Both the position numbers and the translations under genes were made by a program. Positions 47,648 through 56,915 of a DNA stretch of 64,000 bases are shown piece by piece. The number at the start of each line of letters is the position of its first letter. Position 1 is the first letter of the stretch. The stretch is from Streptococcus pseudoporcinus LQ 940-04 (lineage in GTDB: Bacteria > Bacillota > Bacilli > Lactobacillales > Streptococcaceae): positions 744,001 through 808,000 of the forward strand of contig NZ_AEUY02000005.1 of the NCBI RefSeq assembly GCF_000188035.1, in the 5' to 3' direction. Below the pieces are notes generated by a model, which was not told the DNA's origin, ran no database searches, and saw nothing but the letters and a program-made list of their open reading frames with translations.

Positions 47648-48604
47648 ATGACAAAAAAGAAGGTACTTGTTACAGGGGTTGTCCCTCAAGAAGGTCTGAC
47701 AAAGCTTATGGATCAATTTGAAGTAACATACTCAAAAGATACACCGTTTTCAAGAGAGTATGTGCTTGAACATCTGAAAGATTATGATGCTTGGTTATTA
47801 ATGGGACAACAGGCTGACAAAGAGATGATTGATGCAGCAAAAAATTTGCAGATTATTTCTTTAAATGCTGTTGGCTTTGACCATGTAGATATTGCTTATG
47901 CAAAAGAAAAGGGAATTACAGTGTCTAATTCCCCTCAAGCGGTACGCATACCAACTGCTGAAATGACCATTACTTTAATGATGGCAGCGACCAAGCGGTT
48001 AGCTTTTTACGATAAAGTTGTGAGAGAAGGTAAGTGGATTGACCCAAGTGAACGTCGTTATCAAGGGATGACCCTTCATGGTGCTACTTTGGGTATTTAT
48101 GGTATGGGCCGCATCGGAACAACAGTGGCACAATTTGCCAAAGCTCTAGGTATGAACCTTGTTTATAATGATGTCTATCGTTTGCCGCTAGAACGTGAAA
48201 AAGAGTTGGGAGTCACTTATCTAGAGTTTGATCAGCTTGTTCGTGAAGCTGATGTGATTACCATTCATGCACCGTCATTACCATCAACTCGACATAAGTT
48301 TGATAAAAACGTTTTCATGAAAATGAAGAATCGTAGCTATTTAATTAATGCTGCTCGTGGGCCGATTGTTGCTGAGGAAGACTTGATTTGGGCACTGAAA
48401 GAAGGTCAAATTGCGGGCGCAGGTCTTGATGTCTTTGAATTTGAACCAGAGGTATCTGAAGAATTACGTCAGCTTGACAACGTTATCATGAGTCCGCATG
48501 CCGGAACAGGAACGATTGAAGGCCGCATTACTTTAGCTGAAGAAGCTGCTGCTAATATCCTATCTTTCTTTGATGGAAAAGCTGTCAATGTTGTCAATGC
48601 CTAA
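47648..48604 (+). CDS. D-isomer-specific 2-hydroxyacid dehydrogenase
   Basis: 318 residues. The Rossmann motif GIYGMGRIGTTVAQFAKALG (around 150) binds NAD(P)H; the catalytic Arg is in LINAARGPIV, Glu in DVFEFEPE and His in NVIMSPHAGTG. Family includes glyoxylate/hydroxypyruvate and 2-ketogluconate reductases. In this block it probably interconverts a keto sugar acid and its hydroxy form. Substrate unknown. RBS AAGGAGG. Confidence 0.88.
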   Translation: MTKKKVLVTGVVPQEGLTKLMDQFEVTYSKDTPFSREYVLEHLKDYDAWLLMGQQADKEMIDAAKNLQIISLNAVGFDHVDIAYAKEKGITVSNSPQAVRIPTAEMTITLMMAATKRLAFYDKVVREGKWIDPSERRYQGMTLHGATLGIYGMGRIGTTVAQFAKALGMNLVYNDVYRLPLEREKELGVTYLEFDQLVREADVITIHAPSLPSTRHKFDKNVFMKMKNRSYLINAARGPIVAEEDLIWALKEGQIAGAGLDVFEFEPEVSEELRQLDNVIMSPHAGTGTIEGRITLAEEAAANILSFFDGKAVNVVNA

Positions 48605-48656
48605 ACTCAAACAGGCCCTATGGACTTGGAAACGGGGAACCATTTCTAAGTCAAAA

Positions 48657-48670
48657 TGTAAGCGCTTAAT
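48657..48670 (+). promoter_or_regulatory. cre-like site before the IIC gene
   Basis: TGTAAGCGCTTAAT matches the CcpA consensus at 12 of 14 positions and lies 20 bp before the IIC start. It may act as a roadblock within the operon. Confidence 0.45.
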
Positions 48671-48690
48671 AAAAATAAAAAGGTGACTCT

Positions 48691-50142
48691 ATGCTAGTAG
48701 CTCTACACAAATTTTTCGAAGTCTTTGGTGCAGCGACTGTTGTACCTGCAATGATTTTTATCGTTAGTCTTTTTCTAAAAGTTAATCCTAAACGTGCCTT
48801 CTTCTGTGCTTTGCGCGCAGGTGTAGGTTTAACCGGTTTTGGTTGGATTATTTCAGCTTTTGCTCCAATGGTAACCAAATATATCCAGCAAATGGTTGAA
48901 ACAACTGGACTTAATCTTCCTATTGTTGATATTGGTTGGCAGGCTGGATCATTGACTGCCTTCTCTTCAGAGATTGGTTTATCCTTTTTTGTCTTTGGTC
49001 TCTTGATTGAGCTTGTTTTATTCTTGACAGGGATTACCCGTGTGTTTGTACCTTCAAATTTATGGAATAATTTTGGCTACATGATCTGGGGAACAATGGC
49101 CTATGTAGCAACTGGAAATTTTGTTCTTTCTTTTGCTTTCATGGTCTTTGTTTTGCTCTATTCACTAGTGATGTCAGAAGTTTTAGCAGACCGTTGGTCA
49201 GAGTATTATGGGGTTAAAAATGCTACGATTAATTCCATTCATAATATTGAAACTCTTGTTCCTGCTTTAATACTAGATCCCTTATGGAATTTGCTAGGTC
49301 TTAATAAGGTTAAATTAAATCCAGAATCATTAAAAACAAAACTTGGTATTTTTGGTGAGCCAATGACCCTAGGCTTTATTTTAGGCTTAATTATTAGCAT
49401 TTTGGGAAGTGTTAAAAAACTTGCCTCTATAGAGACTTGGGGAGGAATTCTGTCCTTTGCCGTTGCTTTAGCCGCGGTTATGACTATTTTCCCATTGATT
49501 ACGGGTGTTTTTGCTCAAGCCTTTGCTCCACTTGCTGAAGCTGTTGAACGGAACAAGAAAAAAGAAAATGAAGAAAGTTCCACTCTTTCTGATAAGAAAC
49601 GTTGGTTTATTGCCGTTGATGATGGGGTGGGATTTGGTGAGCCGGCAACAATCATTGCTGGTTTGGTATTGGTGCCGATTATGGTTGTTATTTCTCTCAT
49701 GTTACCAGGCAATAAGGCTCTCCCAGTGGTCGACCTCATTGCTATTCCCTTTATGATAGAGGCGATGATTGCAGTTACTAGAGGGAATATTTTAAAGGCT
49801 ATTTTAAATGGGATTATTTGGTTTAGCTTAGGACTGTATGCTGCTAGTGCTCTTGGTCCAATTTATACTGACGCCGTTAAACAATTTGGAACGGCTCTTC
49901 CTGCGGGAGTGACGTTGATTATGAGTTTTAATCTGCTTGCTCACCCCCTAACGGCAGTAGTTCTCTTTGCTTGGATTTCTGGCAATCCAATTTATATAGG
50001 TTTGACAATTGTCCTTTATTTAGCCTTCCTGATACTCCTAAGGACACGAAGAGAAGCTATCTATCGTTATTTAAAAGTAATGTCAGATAAAAACAGTGGA
50101 TTTGAAGGTTCTAGCGAAAAAATCTTTATCGCAGAAGACTAG
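48691..50142 (+). CDS. Galactitol-type PTS subunit IIC, without cognate IIA or IIB
   Basis: 483 residues with about eleven hydrophobic segments. GVGLTGFGWIISAFAP, ATINSIHNIETLVPALILDPLWN and the VDDGVGFGEPATIIAGLVLVP loop match EIIC-Gat (GatC/SgcC group). No IIA or IIB gene lies in this operon; the only candidates in the window are ulaB and ulaC for ascorbate. The operon instead encodes an FGGY kinase, so the substrate may enter unphosphorylated. RBS AAAGGTGA. Confidence 0.88.
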   Translation: MLVALHKFFEVFGAATVVPAMIFIVSLFLKVNPKRAFFCALRAGVGLTGFGWIISAFAPMVTKYIQQMVETTGLNLPIVDIGWQAGSLTAFSSEIGLSFFVFGLLIELVLFLTGITRVFVPSNLWNNFGYMIWGTMAYVATGNFVLSFAFMVFVLLYSLVMSEVLADRWSEYYGVKNATINSIHNIETLVPALILDPLWNLLGLNKVKLNPESLKTKLGIFGEPMTLGFILGLIISILGSVKKLASIETWGGILSFAVALAAVMTIFPLITGVFAQAFAPLAEAVERNKKKENEESSTLSDKKRWFIAVDDGVGFGEPATIIAGLVLVPIMVVISLMLPGNKALPVVDLIAIPFMIEAMIAVTRGNILKAILNGIIWFSLGLYAASALGPIYTDAVKQFGTALPAGVTLIMSFNLLAHPLTAVVLFAWISGNPIYIGLTIVLYLAFLILLRTRREAIYRYLKVMSDKNSGFEGSSEKIFIAED

Positions 50143-50162
50143 TTGTAATGGAGGAAATAAAA

Positions 50163-51152
50163 ATGAAGAAAATTGATGGACATGCGCATATTGTTAATAC
50201 GATTGCTGGTTTTAATGGTAAAGGGCGCCTAAATGCTATTGGCGACGGGTATGCTATTTGGGATGATGGTGATCTGATAAAATTGATTCCAGATGGCTAT
50301 GGAGATCAAGCTTTTACAGCAGAATCCTTTTTGGCACTTATGGATGCTAATGATGTTGAGAAAGCAGTCATCTTACAAGGACATCTCAATGGTTATCAAA
50401 ATTATTATACCTACCTTGCGATTAAAAAATATCCGGAACGTTTTACGGGAGCTTTCTCAGTAGATCCTTTTGCTGAAAATGCGATGCAAATTGTTCAACG
50501 TCATGTTGAAACACTGGGTTTTCGTGCCATTAAATTTGAAATTAGTCAAGGTGGCGGTATTCACGGTTATCGCGGACAAAAAACACCATTTCGTTTAGAT
50601 ACAGACCCTCATGTTAGCCGTATTTTAACTTACCTCCTAGATTATCCTGGCTTTGTGGTGACCGTTGATTATGGTAATTGGGATCAAATCAGCCACCAGC
50701 CTGATGCGATTGCTAATCTTGCTCGCCTGTATTCAAGTCTCGATTTTGTAGTTTGTCACTTATCATTCCCGCATGCTGATACACCAAATCGTCTGCGTGC
50801 AGAACTTAGCATGTGGAAGGACTTAGATAATATCTATACAGATATTTCGGCTATTCAAGATATTGATAGTCCGGATCAGTTTCCTTTTCCTAAATCAGAG
50901 AAAAACGTTCGTATTGCAAAAGAGATTTTAGGTGCAAAGCGTATTATTTGGGGAACAGATTCTCCTTGGTCAGCGACATTTAACACCTATGAAGAATTGG
51001 CAACTTGGTTAGAAGAGGTTGATATTTTCTCTCAAGAAGAATTAGAAGACGTCCTCTATAACAATGCAGAACGTGTTTATTTTAAGCCAGCCACTATTGA
51101 AGCTAATCAGCAAGCTATAGACCCTGCTACCAAAGATTTAGGCCTATATTAA
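50163..51152 (+). CDS. Amidohydrolase family protein (COG2159-like)
   Basis: 329 residues from MKKIDGHAH (50163), placed by TGGAGG; an ATG at 50148 overlaps it. Metal ligands His7 and His9 in IDGHAH, a later His in VVCHLSFPHAD and the catalytic Asp in IIWGTDSPW define the metal-dependent TIM-barrel hydrolase. COG2159/3618 relatives include lactonases and decarboxylases. In this block a sugar-lactone hydrolase is a reasonable guess. Co-transcribed with the IIC gene. Confidence 0.82.
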   Translation: MKKIDGHAHIVNTIAGFNGKGRLNAIGDGYAIWDDGDLIKLIPDGYGDQAFTAESFLALMDANDVEKAVILQGHLNGYQNYYTYLAIKKYPERFTGAFSVDPFAENAMQIVQRHVETLGFRAIKFEISQGGGIHGYRGQKTPFRLDTDPHVSRILTYLLDYPGFVVTVDYGNWDQISHQPDAIANLARLYSSLDFVVCHLSFPHADTPNRLRAELSMWKDLDNIYTDISAIQDIDSPDQFPFPKSEKNVRIAKEILGAKRIIWGTDSPWSATFNTYEELATWLEEVDIFSQEELEDVLYNNAERVYFKPATIEANQQAIDPATKDLGLY

Positions 51153-51162
51153 GAGATATTAG

Positions 51163-51192
51163 GAGTTTGGAACAATACCGTGTTTCAAACTC
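51163..51192 (+). terminator. Hairpin after the amidohydrolase gene
   Basis: GAGTTTGGAACA and TGTTTCAAACTC form a 12-bp stem with one mismatch; only a short T-run follows. Likely partial termination or processing; the 190-bp gap to the kinase holds no gene and no convincing promoter. Confidence 0.5.
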
Positions 51193-51342
51193 ATTTTGTC
51201 ATTAGAAATACCCTAAATAGTTGACTTGCTTTGCTAACAGGTCTCAGAGATTAAAGAAGACTATACCCAAGAAACTTGTCTGTCAGGAAGACTAAGTTGA
51301 TATTTAAGGGGCTTGCTCGTGTTTATTAAGAAAGGATAAGCC

Positions 51343-52875
51343 ATGCGTTATTTTTTAAGTATTGATTATGGTGGAACCAGCACAAAGGCAATTTTATTTG
51401 ATGAGAAGGGAAAAGAAATTCATGTTTCTTCTTTCCCAACTTTAAGAATAGAAAATAAACCTGGTTTTCGCGAAATTGATTTGGAAGTCATGTGGCAAGC
51501 CATCTGTGATTCCATCAAGGAAGTTATCAAAAAAGCCGCTATTAAGAGTTCAGATATTGCAGCAATTGTACCTATTGGACATGGTAAAGGACTTTACTTA
51601 TTAAATAAAGATAAGGAAGTCTTTTGCCACGGAATCTTATCTACAGACGAGCGCGCTAAAGAGTTAGCAGCTAGCTTTGAAGCAACTATTAATGAGCTTT
51701 GGGAGATAACAAAGCAACATGTTGTAGCTGTTCAAAGTCCGGTTTTATTAAGATGGTTGAAGGAGTATGAACCCGCCATTTATAATCAGATTGGCTGGGT
51801 TATGTCGGCAAAGGATTTTATCCGTTTTAAGTTAACGGGTAACCTTAACCAAGAATATGGTGACGCTTCAGGTAATCACTGGATAAATTTTCAGACGGGA
51901 ACTTATGACCCAGCTATTCTAAGTTTTTTTGGAATTGATGAGATATTCCAGGCTCTGCCAGAATTAGTGGACTGTAAGGATCTTGTAGGCATCGTCACGA
52001 AGGAGGTTGCCAGCTTAACGGGATTAATAGAAGGAACACCGGTTCTAGGAGGCTTATTTGATATCGATGCATGCGCTATTGGTTCAGGTGTATTAGAAGA
52101 AGACACATTTAGTTTAATTTCGGGTACTTGGAACATTAATGCTTTTCCAAGTAAACAAGCTGCTAGTCAAAGTAGTGGTCAAATGAATTCTTATTTTCCA
52201 AATCGTGATTTTTTAATTGAAGCTAGTAGCCCAACTTCTGCTGGGAATTTAGATATTATTTTAAAGATGCTCATGTCAGAAGAAATGAAAAATATCAAAG
52301 AGCATGGGGGTGAATCCATCTATGAGACTCTGGAGATATTTTTAGAAAACACGGACGCTACCTATAATGATCTTATTTTTCTCCCCTTTTTATATGGTAG
52401 CAATGCTTCTACAGATGCTAAATCATGTTTTTTTGGCTTAAGTACTCGAACGACTAAATCACATCTGTTACGTTCAGTTTATGAAGGCATTGCGTTTGCC
52501 CATAAGCAGCACATTGAGCAGCTTATCTTGGCTAAAGGCTCTGCTCCTAGGGTTATTAGAATGACTGGTGGCGCAACGCGTTCAAAAGCTTGGGTTCAAA
52601 TGTTTGCAGATATTTTAAATCTACCAATTGAGACAGTTGCAGCTAGCGAAGTAGGCGGTTTAGGTGGAGCTCTGATTGCTAAATCTACATTGGACGGGAT
52701 TTCCTTGGAAAAAGCTATGGCAGAAATGGTGGTTGTCAAAGATTCTTACCAACCAAATTCGGAACAAAGTCAGTATTACCAGCAAAAATATGATATTTAT
52801 CAGCAATTGTTAAGGGCCATGGCTCCCGTTTGGCAATCTTTAGCTGCCTTGTCGAAACTGCCACAAAAAGAATAG
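51343..52875 (+). CDS. FGGY family carbohydrate kinase, L-xylulokinase (LyxK)-like
   Basis: 510 residues. The N-terminal phosphate-1 motif SIDYGGTSTKAILFD, the substrate loop GHGKGLYLLNKD, the GGLFDIDACAIGSG and GTWNINAFPS regions and the C-terminal MTGGATRSKAWVQMFADILNLPIE are those of FGGY kinases, closest by pattern to LyxK/YoaC. It would phosphorylate L-xylulose or a keto sugar acid, giving an intermediate that UlaD or UlaE could use. RBS AGAAAGGA. Exact substrate is inferred. Confidence 0.85.
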   Translation: MRYFLSIDYGGTSTKAILFDEKGKEIHVSSFPTLRIENKPGFREIDLEVMWQAICDSIKEVIKKAAIKSSDIAAIVPIGHGKGLYLLNKDKEVFCHGILSTDERAKELAASFEATINELWEITKQHVVAVQSPVLLRWLKEYEPAIYNQIGWVMSAKDFIRFKLTGNLNQEYGDASGNHWINFQTGTYDPAILSFFGIDEIFQALPELVDCKDLVGIVTKEVASLTGLIEGTPVLGGLFDIDACAIGSGVLEEDTFSLISGTWNINAFPSKQAASQSSGQMNSYFPNRDFLIEASSPTSAGNLDIILKMLMSEEMKNIKEHGGESIYETLEIFLENTDATYNDLIFLPFLYGSNASTDAKSCFFGLSTRTTKSHLLRSVYEGIAFAHKQHIEQLILAKGSAPRVIRMTGGATRSKAWVQMFADILNLPIETVAASEVGGLGGALIAKSTLDGISLEKAMAEMVVVKDSYQPNSEQSQYYQQKYDIYQQLLRAMAPVWQSLAALSKLPQKE

Positions 52876-52887
52876 AAAGAAAAGAAT

Positions 52888-53646
52888 ATGTTTGAAAAAG
52901 AAGATCTTATTATTAATAGTATTGTGTTTGGCTCCCAGCTGGAAGCAGGAGCTTTACAAGAAAAGCTCTTAGAACAAGTTTTTGCAATGGGATTCAAAAG
53001 ATTTGAGGTTCGCCGTGAGTTTTTAAAAAGTATTCCTCAAGAACTAGAAACTCTAAAAGAAAAAGCAGAGAAATTAGATTTGGCACTATTTTATAGTGTT
53101 AATGAAAACCTATTAGTTGATGGTAAGATTAACCCTAATTTAAATGACTTAATACAAGAAGCAGATATTCTTGGTGCCCCTTTTTTAAAGTTAAATATTG
53201 GTGATGCGACTAGTCTAACGCTAGCGACTCTGCAAACCCTAAAAGCGCCTTTGTCAAGTAATCTTAATATTGTGGTCGAAAATAATCAGGACCTTAAAGG
53301 AGGAAGTCTCTCTAATTGCTCTCATTTCATGTCATTAGTTCGTCAAGCTGGTTTACCTATAAGCTTCGTTTTTGATACAGGGAATTGGGCCTTTCTTGGT
53401 GAATCGCTTTCTCAAGCGAGTTCAAAGATGAGTAAGTTTACCACCTATCTTCATTGTAAAAATTATCAGAAAGCATTGTTTGGCTTAGAAAATAGTGTTT
53501 CTTTGTTTGAAGGGGAGATTGATATCGCACCCCTGATCCTACAGTTTCCAAAAGCAAAGTACCTAGCACTAGAATATCCCACAACAAATGACCAATTAGT
53601 AGCTGATGCCCACAAATTAAGTCAACTTCAGAAAAAGGACTTTTAA
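52888..53646 (+). CDS. Sugar phosphate isomerase/epimerase family (xylose isomerase-like TIM barrel)
   Basis: 252 residues. Metal-ligand segments FLKLNIGD, IVVENNQDLKGG, FVFDTGNW, YLHCKNY and LALEYPTT follow the hexulose/hydroxypyruvate isomerase pattern. 12 bp after the kinase gene, with only a weak RBS (AGAAAAG), so possibly translated by coupling. A second epimerase beside UlaE suggests a different substrate. Confidence 0.8.
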   Translation: MFEKEDLIINSIVFGSQLEAGALQEKLLEQVFAMGFKRFEVRREFLKSIPQELETLKEKAEKLDLALFYSVNENLLVDGKINPNLNDLIQEADILGAPFLKLNIGDATSLTLATLQTLKAPLSSNLNIVVENNQDLKGGSLSNCSHFMSLVRQAGLPISFVFDTGNWAFLGESLSQASSKMSKFTTYLHCKNYQKALFGLENSVSLFEGEIDIAPLILQFPKAKYLALEYPTTNDQLVADAHKLSQLQKKDF

Positions 53647-53715
53647 AAAGAGAGATGCAAAGTCACTAAAATAATGATAAAATAGGCAAAGATAGATTTT
53701 AAGGGGAAGATTGAC

Positions 53716-55383
53716 ATGGTACTCTTGCTAGACAAAAAAAGCTACGATTTGCTATCTTATTTGATTAAACTTGATAAGCCTCAGACAGTCATGGCCATTT
53801 CAAAAGCATTAGGACAATCACGGCGAAAAGTCTATTATCACTTAGAAAAAATTAACGAGGCTTTGCCTGAGGTGGTTAACCAGATTATTTCCTTGCCACG
53901 TATAGGAATCCTCTTAGATCAGAAACAAAAAGATGCTTGTCGATTTTTACTGAAAGATGTGACGGATTATAACTATGTTATGAAAAGTGACGAACGCATG
54001 AAATTATCTGCTATTTTTATTGCGATTTCGACACAACGTGTCACCATCGAGAAATTGATGCAGATTAACGATGTGTCTCGTAATACGATTTTAAATGATC
54101 TCAATGAATTACGAGAGACCTTAGCGACTTACGAGTACTCTATTCAACTGCATTCAACAAAGTCAATGGGCTACTACTTTGAGTGCTATCCTTTGACTTA
54201 TCTCCAATTTCTCTACAAGATACTAGATGATATATACCACGGAGATAATCAGACATTCCTTGATTTCTTTAATCATAAATTAGAAGAACATTTAGCAAAG
54301 ACGACTTATTTTTCAAGTGACTTCACATGTTTTCTCAATGATTACCTCTCTGATTCACAGGTTCAGTTGGGAAAGCGTATTAACAGACAAGATAGTCATT
54401 TTATGGTTCAAATTTTACCCTTTATCTTATTAAGTTACCGCAATATGCGCTGCGATTATCAGGTCATTGAAACATTAAAAAAAGATTTTAATCTGATTTG
54501 GAAGCGTAAAGAATATTATATTGCCAAGGACTTGGCAAAGGAGTTATATAAACGGTTTAAGTTACATCTGGATGATATTGAAGTTGGCTTAGTTGCTATG
54601 TTAATGCTGTCTTTTCGAAAGGATAAAGATAGTCATGTAGAAAGTCCAGATTATGATGATATGCGGACGACACTCAGCCATTTTATTAAGGCCCTTGAAG
54701 ATCGGTTTGATTTACGGTTTGCGCATAAGCAGGAGTTGGTTAAACAACTAACCCAACACTGCAAGGCTCTAATTTACCGTAAAAAATACGGAATTTCTTC
54801 AGTTAATCCTTTAACAGAGCACATTCAAAAAAGGTATCAAACCTTATATCAGGAAACAGCTTCCTGTGCTACCATTTTAGAAGAAGCTTGGGCTATTTGT
54901 TTATCAGACGATGATCTTGCGTTTTTGACTATTCATTTAGGGGGAGAACTTAGAAATAGTCTCGATAAGGTGGAAGAAACGCGTTTTATTATCGTTTCTG
55001 ATGATGGTATTGCCATTCAAAAAATTGTTCTTCAGCAATGTAGCCAATACTTAAAAAGTGAACATATCCTAGCAGTTTTTACTACGGAACAGTTTGAAAG
55101 TGTCAAAGATCTCTTAGATGTTGATGTCATTATCACAACAAATCGGGATTTGGATAGCCCATTTACCACTATTACTGTTGATCCCATATTAAACGATGAT
55201 CATATCTTATCATTGATTCGCCTCGCTAAGCGGCAAAATATTAATAAAGAATCACGATTTACAGACCAATTAGCAAAATGTATCAGTCAATATGTGGCTG
55301 ATGAATCTGAAAATCATGGCTTAAAAATGGAAATAGAAGCCCTTATTCATCGCGAACTACTTGAAGATTTTAAAAATAATTAG
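53716..55383 (+). CDS. ulaR: PRD-containing BglG/MtlR-type regulator, likely UlaR
   Basis: 555 residues. Two N-terminal helix-turn-helix modules (AISKALGQSRRKVYYHL and LMQINDVSRNTILNDL), PRD1 (about 190-290), PRD2 (about 305-405, with the phosphorylatable His in LTIHLGGEL) and a C-terminal region with a degenerate IIB-like part. Activators of this type read PTS phosphorylation. In S. pneumoniae UlaR activates ula genes; gene order here supports the same name. The 44-bp elements before ulaA and ulaG are its probable targets. Confidence 0.85.
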   Translation: MVLLLDKKSYDLLSYLIKLDKPQTVMAISKALGQSRRKVYYHLEKINEALPEVVNQIISLPRIGILLDQKQKDACRFLLKDVTDYNYVMKSDERMKLSAIFIAISTQRVTIEKLMQINDVSRNTILNDLNELRETLATYEYSIQLHSTKSMGYYFECYPLTYLQFLYKILDDIYHGDNQTFLDFFNHKLEEHLAKTTYFSSDFTCFLNDYLSDSQVQLGKRINRQDSHFMVQILPFILLSYRNMRCDYQVIETLKKDFNLIWKRKEYYIAKDLAKELYKRFKLHLDDIEVGLVAMLMLSFRKDKDSHVESPDYDDMRTTLSHFIKALEDRFDLRFAHKQELVKQLTQHCKALIYRKKYGISSVNPLTEHIQKRYQTLYQETASCATILEEAWAICLSDDDLAFLTIHLGGELRNSLDKVEETRFIIVSDDGIAIQKIVLQQCSQYLKSEHILAVFTTEQFESVKDLLDVDVIITTNRDLDSPFTTITVDPILNDDHILSLIRLAKRQNINKESRFTDQLAKCISQYVADESENHGLKMEIEALIHRELLEDFKNN

Positions 55384-55398
55384 ACACACCTCGACGCT

Positions 55399-55431
55399 TC
55401 CCAAGGACGGAATGACTGTTGGGGATTTTTT
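55399..55431 (+). terminator. ulaR downstream hairpin
   Basis: TCCCAA and TTGGGGA with TTTTTT after; a short stem but well placed. Confidence 0.55.
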
Positions 55432-55452
55432 AGTTTATTCACCTTTTAAAGC

Positions 55453-55518
55453 GTCCATTTTTGAACACATAGCTGTGTGAGACTTGGTCTTTTTTAGTTT
55501 TCGGGAGAGTAATATACT
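55453..55518 (+). promoter_or_regulatory. ulaG promoter region with the shared 44-bp element
   Basis: 55453-55496 repeats the ulaA element with 41 of 44 bases identical, including dyad ACACA-N4-TGTGT and terminal T6. A TATACT -10 (55513-55518) starts 60 bp from the element's first base, exactly the spacing at ulaA. The T6 again replaces the -35 box, which points to an activator-dependent promoter. Confidence 0.75.
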
Positions 55519-55556
55519 TAAAGTACATAAATCATTATTATCGGAGGAAAGCATTA

Positions 55557-56648
55557 ATGGCAAAAGTACAAGACATTACTCGTGAATCGTGGATTTTAAG
55601 CACATTTCCAGAATGGGGAACATGGTTGAATGAAGAAATTGAAGAAGAAATAGTTCCTGAAAATAATGTCTCTATGTGGTGGTTAGGAAATTGCGGTATT
55701 TGGATTAAAACGCCAGCTGGAGCTAATATTGTGATGGATCTTTGGTCAAATAGAGGAAAATCAACTAAAAAGGTAAAAGATATGGTTCGTGGGCATCAGA
55801 TGGCTAATATGGCCGGTGTTCGCAAATTACAACCTAATTTGCGCGCTCAGCCTATGGTTATTGATCCTTTTGCCATTAACGAACTAGATTATTACTTTGT
55901 TTCTCACTTCCACAGTGATCACATTGATATCAATACAGCTGCAGCAGTTATTAATAATCCAAAATTAGACCATGTAAAATTAGTTGGCCCGTATGAATGT
56001 GGCGAAATCTGGAAAAAATGGGGTGTTCCTGAAGACCGCATTATTATTGTAAAACCTGGTGACAGTATTACAATTAAAGATATGACAGTTACTGCTGTAG
56101 AATCTTTTGATCGTACCTGTCTAGTTACCTTGCCTGTCGAAGGTGCAGATGCTCAAAATGGTGAATTAGCTGGTTTACCTGTAACAGATGAAGAAATGGC
56201 ACGTAAAGCTGTAAACTACATTTTTGAAACACCAGGTGGAACTATTTATCATGGAGCAGATTCGCATTTTTCAAATTACTTCGCTAAACATGGCCGCGAT
56301 TTCTCAATTGATGTCGCTCTAAACAATTATGGTGAAAACCCACTTGGTATCCAGGACAAAATGACTTCTGTGGACTTGTTAAGAATGGCAGAAAATCTCC
56401 GTGCCAAAGTTATTATTCCAGTCCACTACGACATTTGGTCTAACTTTATGGCTTCGACAGATGAAATTTTGGAACTTTGGAAAATGCGGAAGGAAAGATT
56501 ACAGTACAATTTCCATCCCTTCATATGGGAAGTTGGTGGAAAATATACCTATCCTTTAGATAAAGATAAAATTGAGTACCACCATCCAAGAGGCTTTGAT
56601 GATTGCTTCTTAGAAGATTCAAATATCCAATTTAAAGCCTTGCTATAA
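55557..56648 (+). CDS. ulaG: L-ascorbate-6-phosphate lactonase
   Basis: 363 residues. Metallo-beta-lactamase fold with HFHSDH (117-122), further His in FETPGGTIYHGADSH and the C-terminal VIIPVHYDIW. Opens the lactone ring of ascorbate-6-phosphate, the step between PTS uptake and UlaD. Own promoter with the shared element; RBS GGAGG. Followed by a terminator. Confidence 0.95.
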   Translation: MAKVQDITRESWILSTFPEWGTWLNEEIEEEIVPENNVSMWWLGNCGIWIKTPAGANIVMDLWSNRGKSTKKVKDMVRGHQMANMAGVRKLQPNLRAQPMVIDPFAINELDYYFVSHFHSDHIDINTAAAVINNPKLDHVKLVGPYECGEIWKKWGVPEDRIIIVKPGDSITIKDMTVTAVESFDRTCLVTLPVEGADAQNGELAGLPVTDEEMARKAVNYIFETPGGTIYHGADSHFSNYFAKHGRDFSIDVALNNYGENPLGIQDKMTSVDLLRMAENLRAKVIIPVHYDIWSNFMASTDEILELWKMRKERLQYNFHPFIWEVGGKYTYPLDKDKIEYHHPRGFDDCFLEDSNIQFKALL

Positions 56649-56679
56649 CCTTAAAGTACTGAGCAAGTGGATTCACTAT

Positions 56680-56710
56680 GAAGACAAAGTTATTTTGTCT
56701 TCTTTTTTTA
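56680..56710 (+). terminator. ulaG terminator
   Basis: GAAGACAAA-GTTA-TTTTGTCTTC stem, then seven T. Confidence 0.88.
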
Positions 56711-56915
56711 CTAGCTTAACACGATGAAGAAACTGTTAGTAGATAACAAAGACAGAGACAGGTGGAAAAGATAAGATTGAATATGCTTTCTCATTAAAAA
56801 TAAAACGATGCTAAGCGTCTACCCCTCTTCCAAGTTACATTATAGCTGAATGAGCCCATCAAAAGTATTTTATGTTAAAATGTAAGAAAATAAGGAGAAA
56901 GATGAGGGCGATTAT

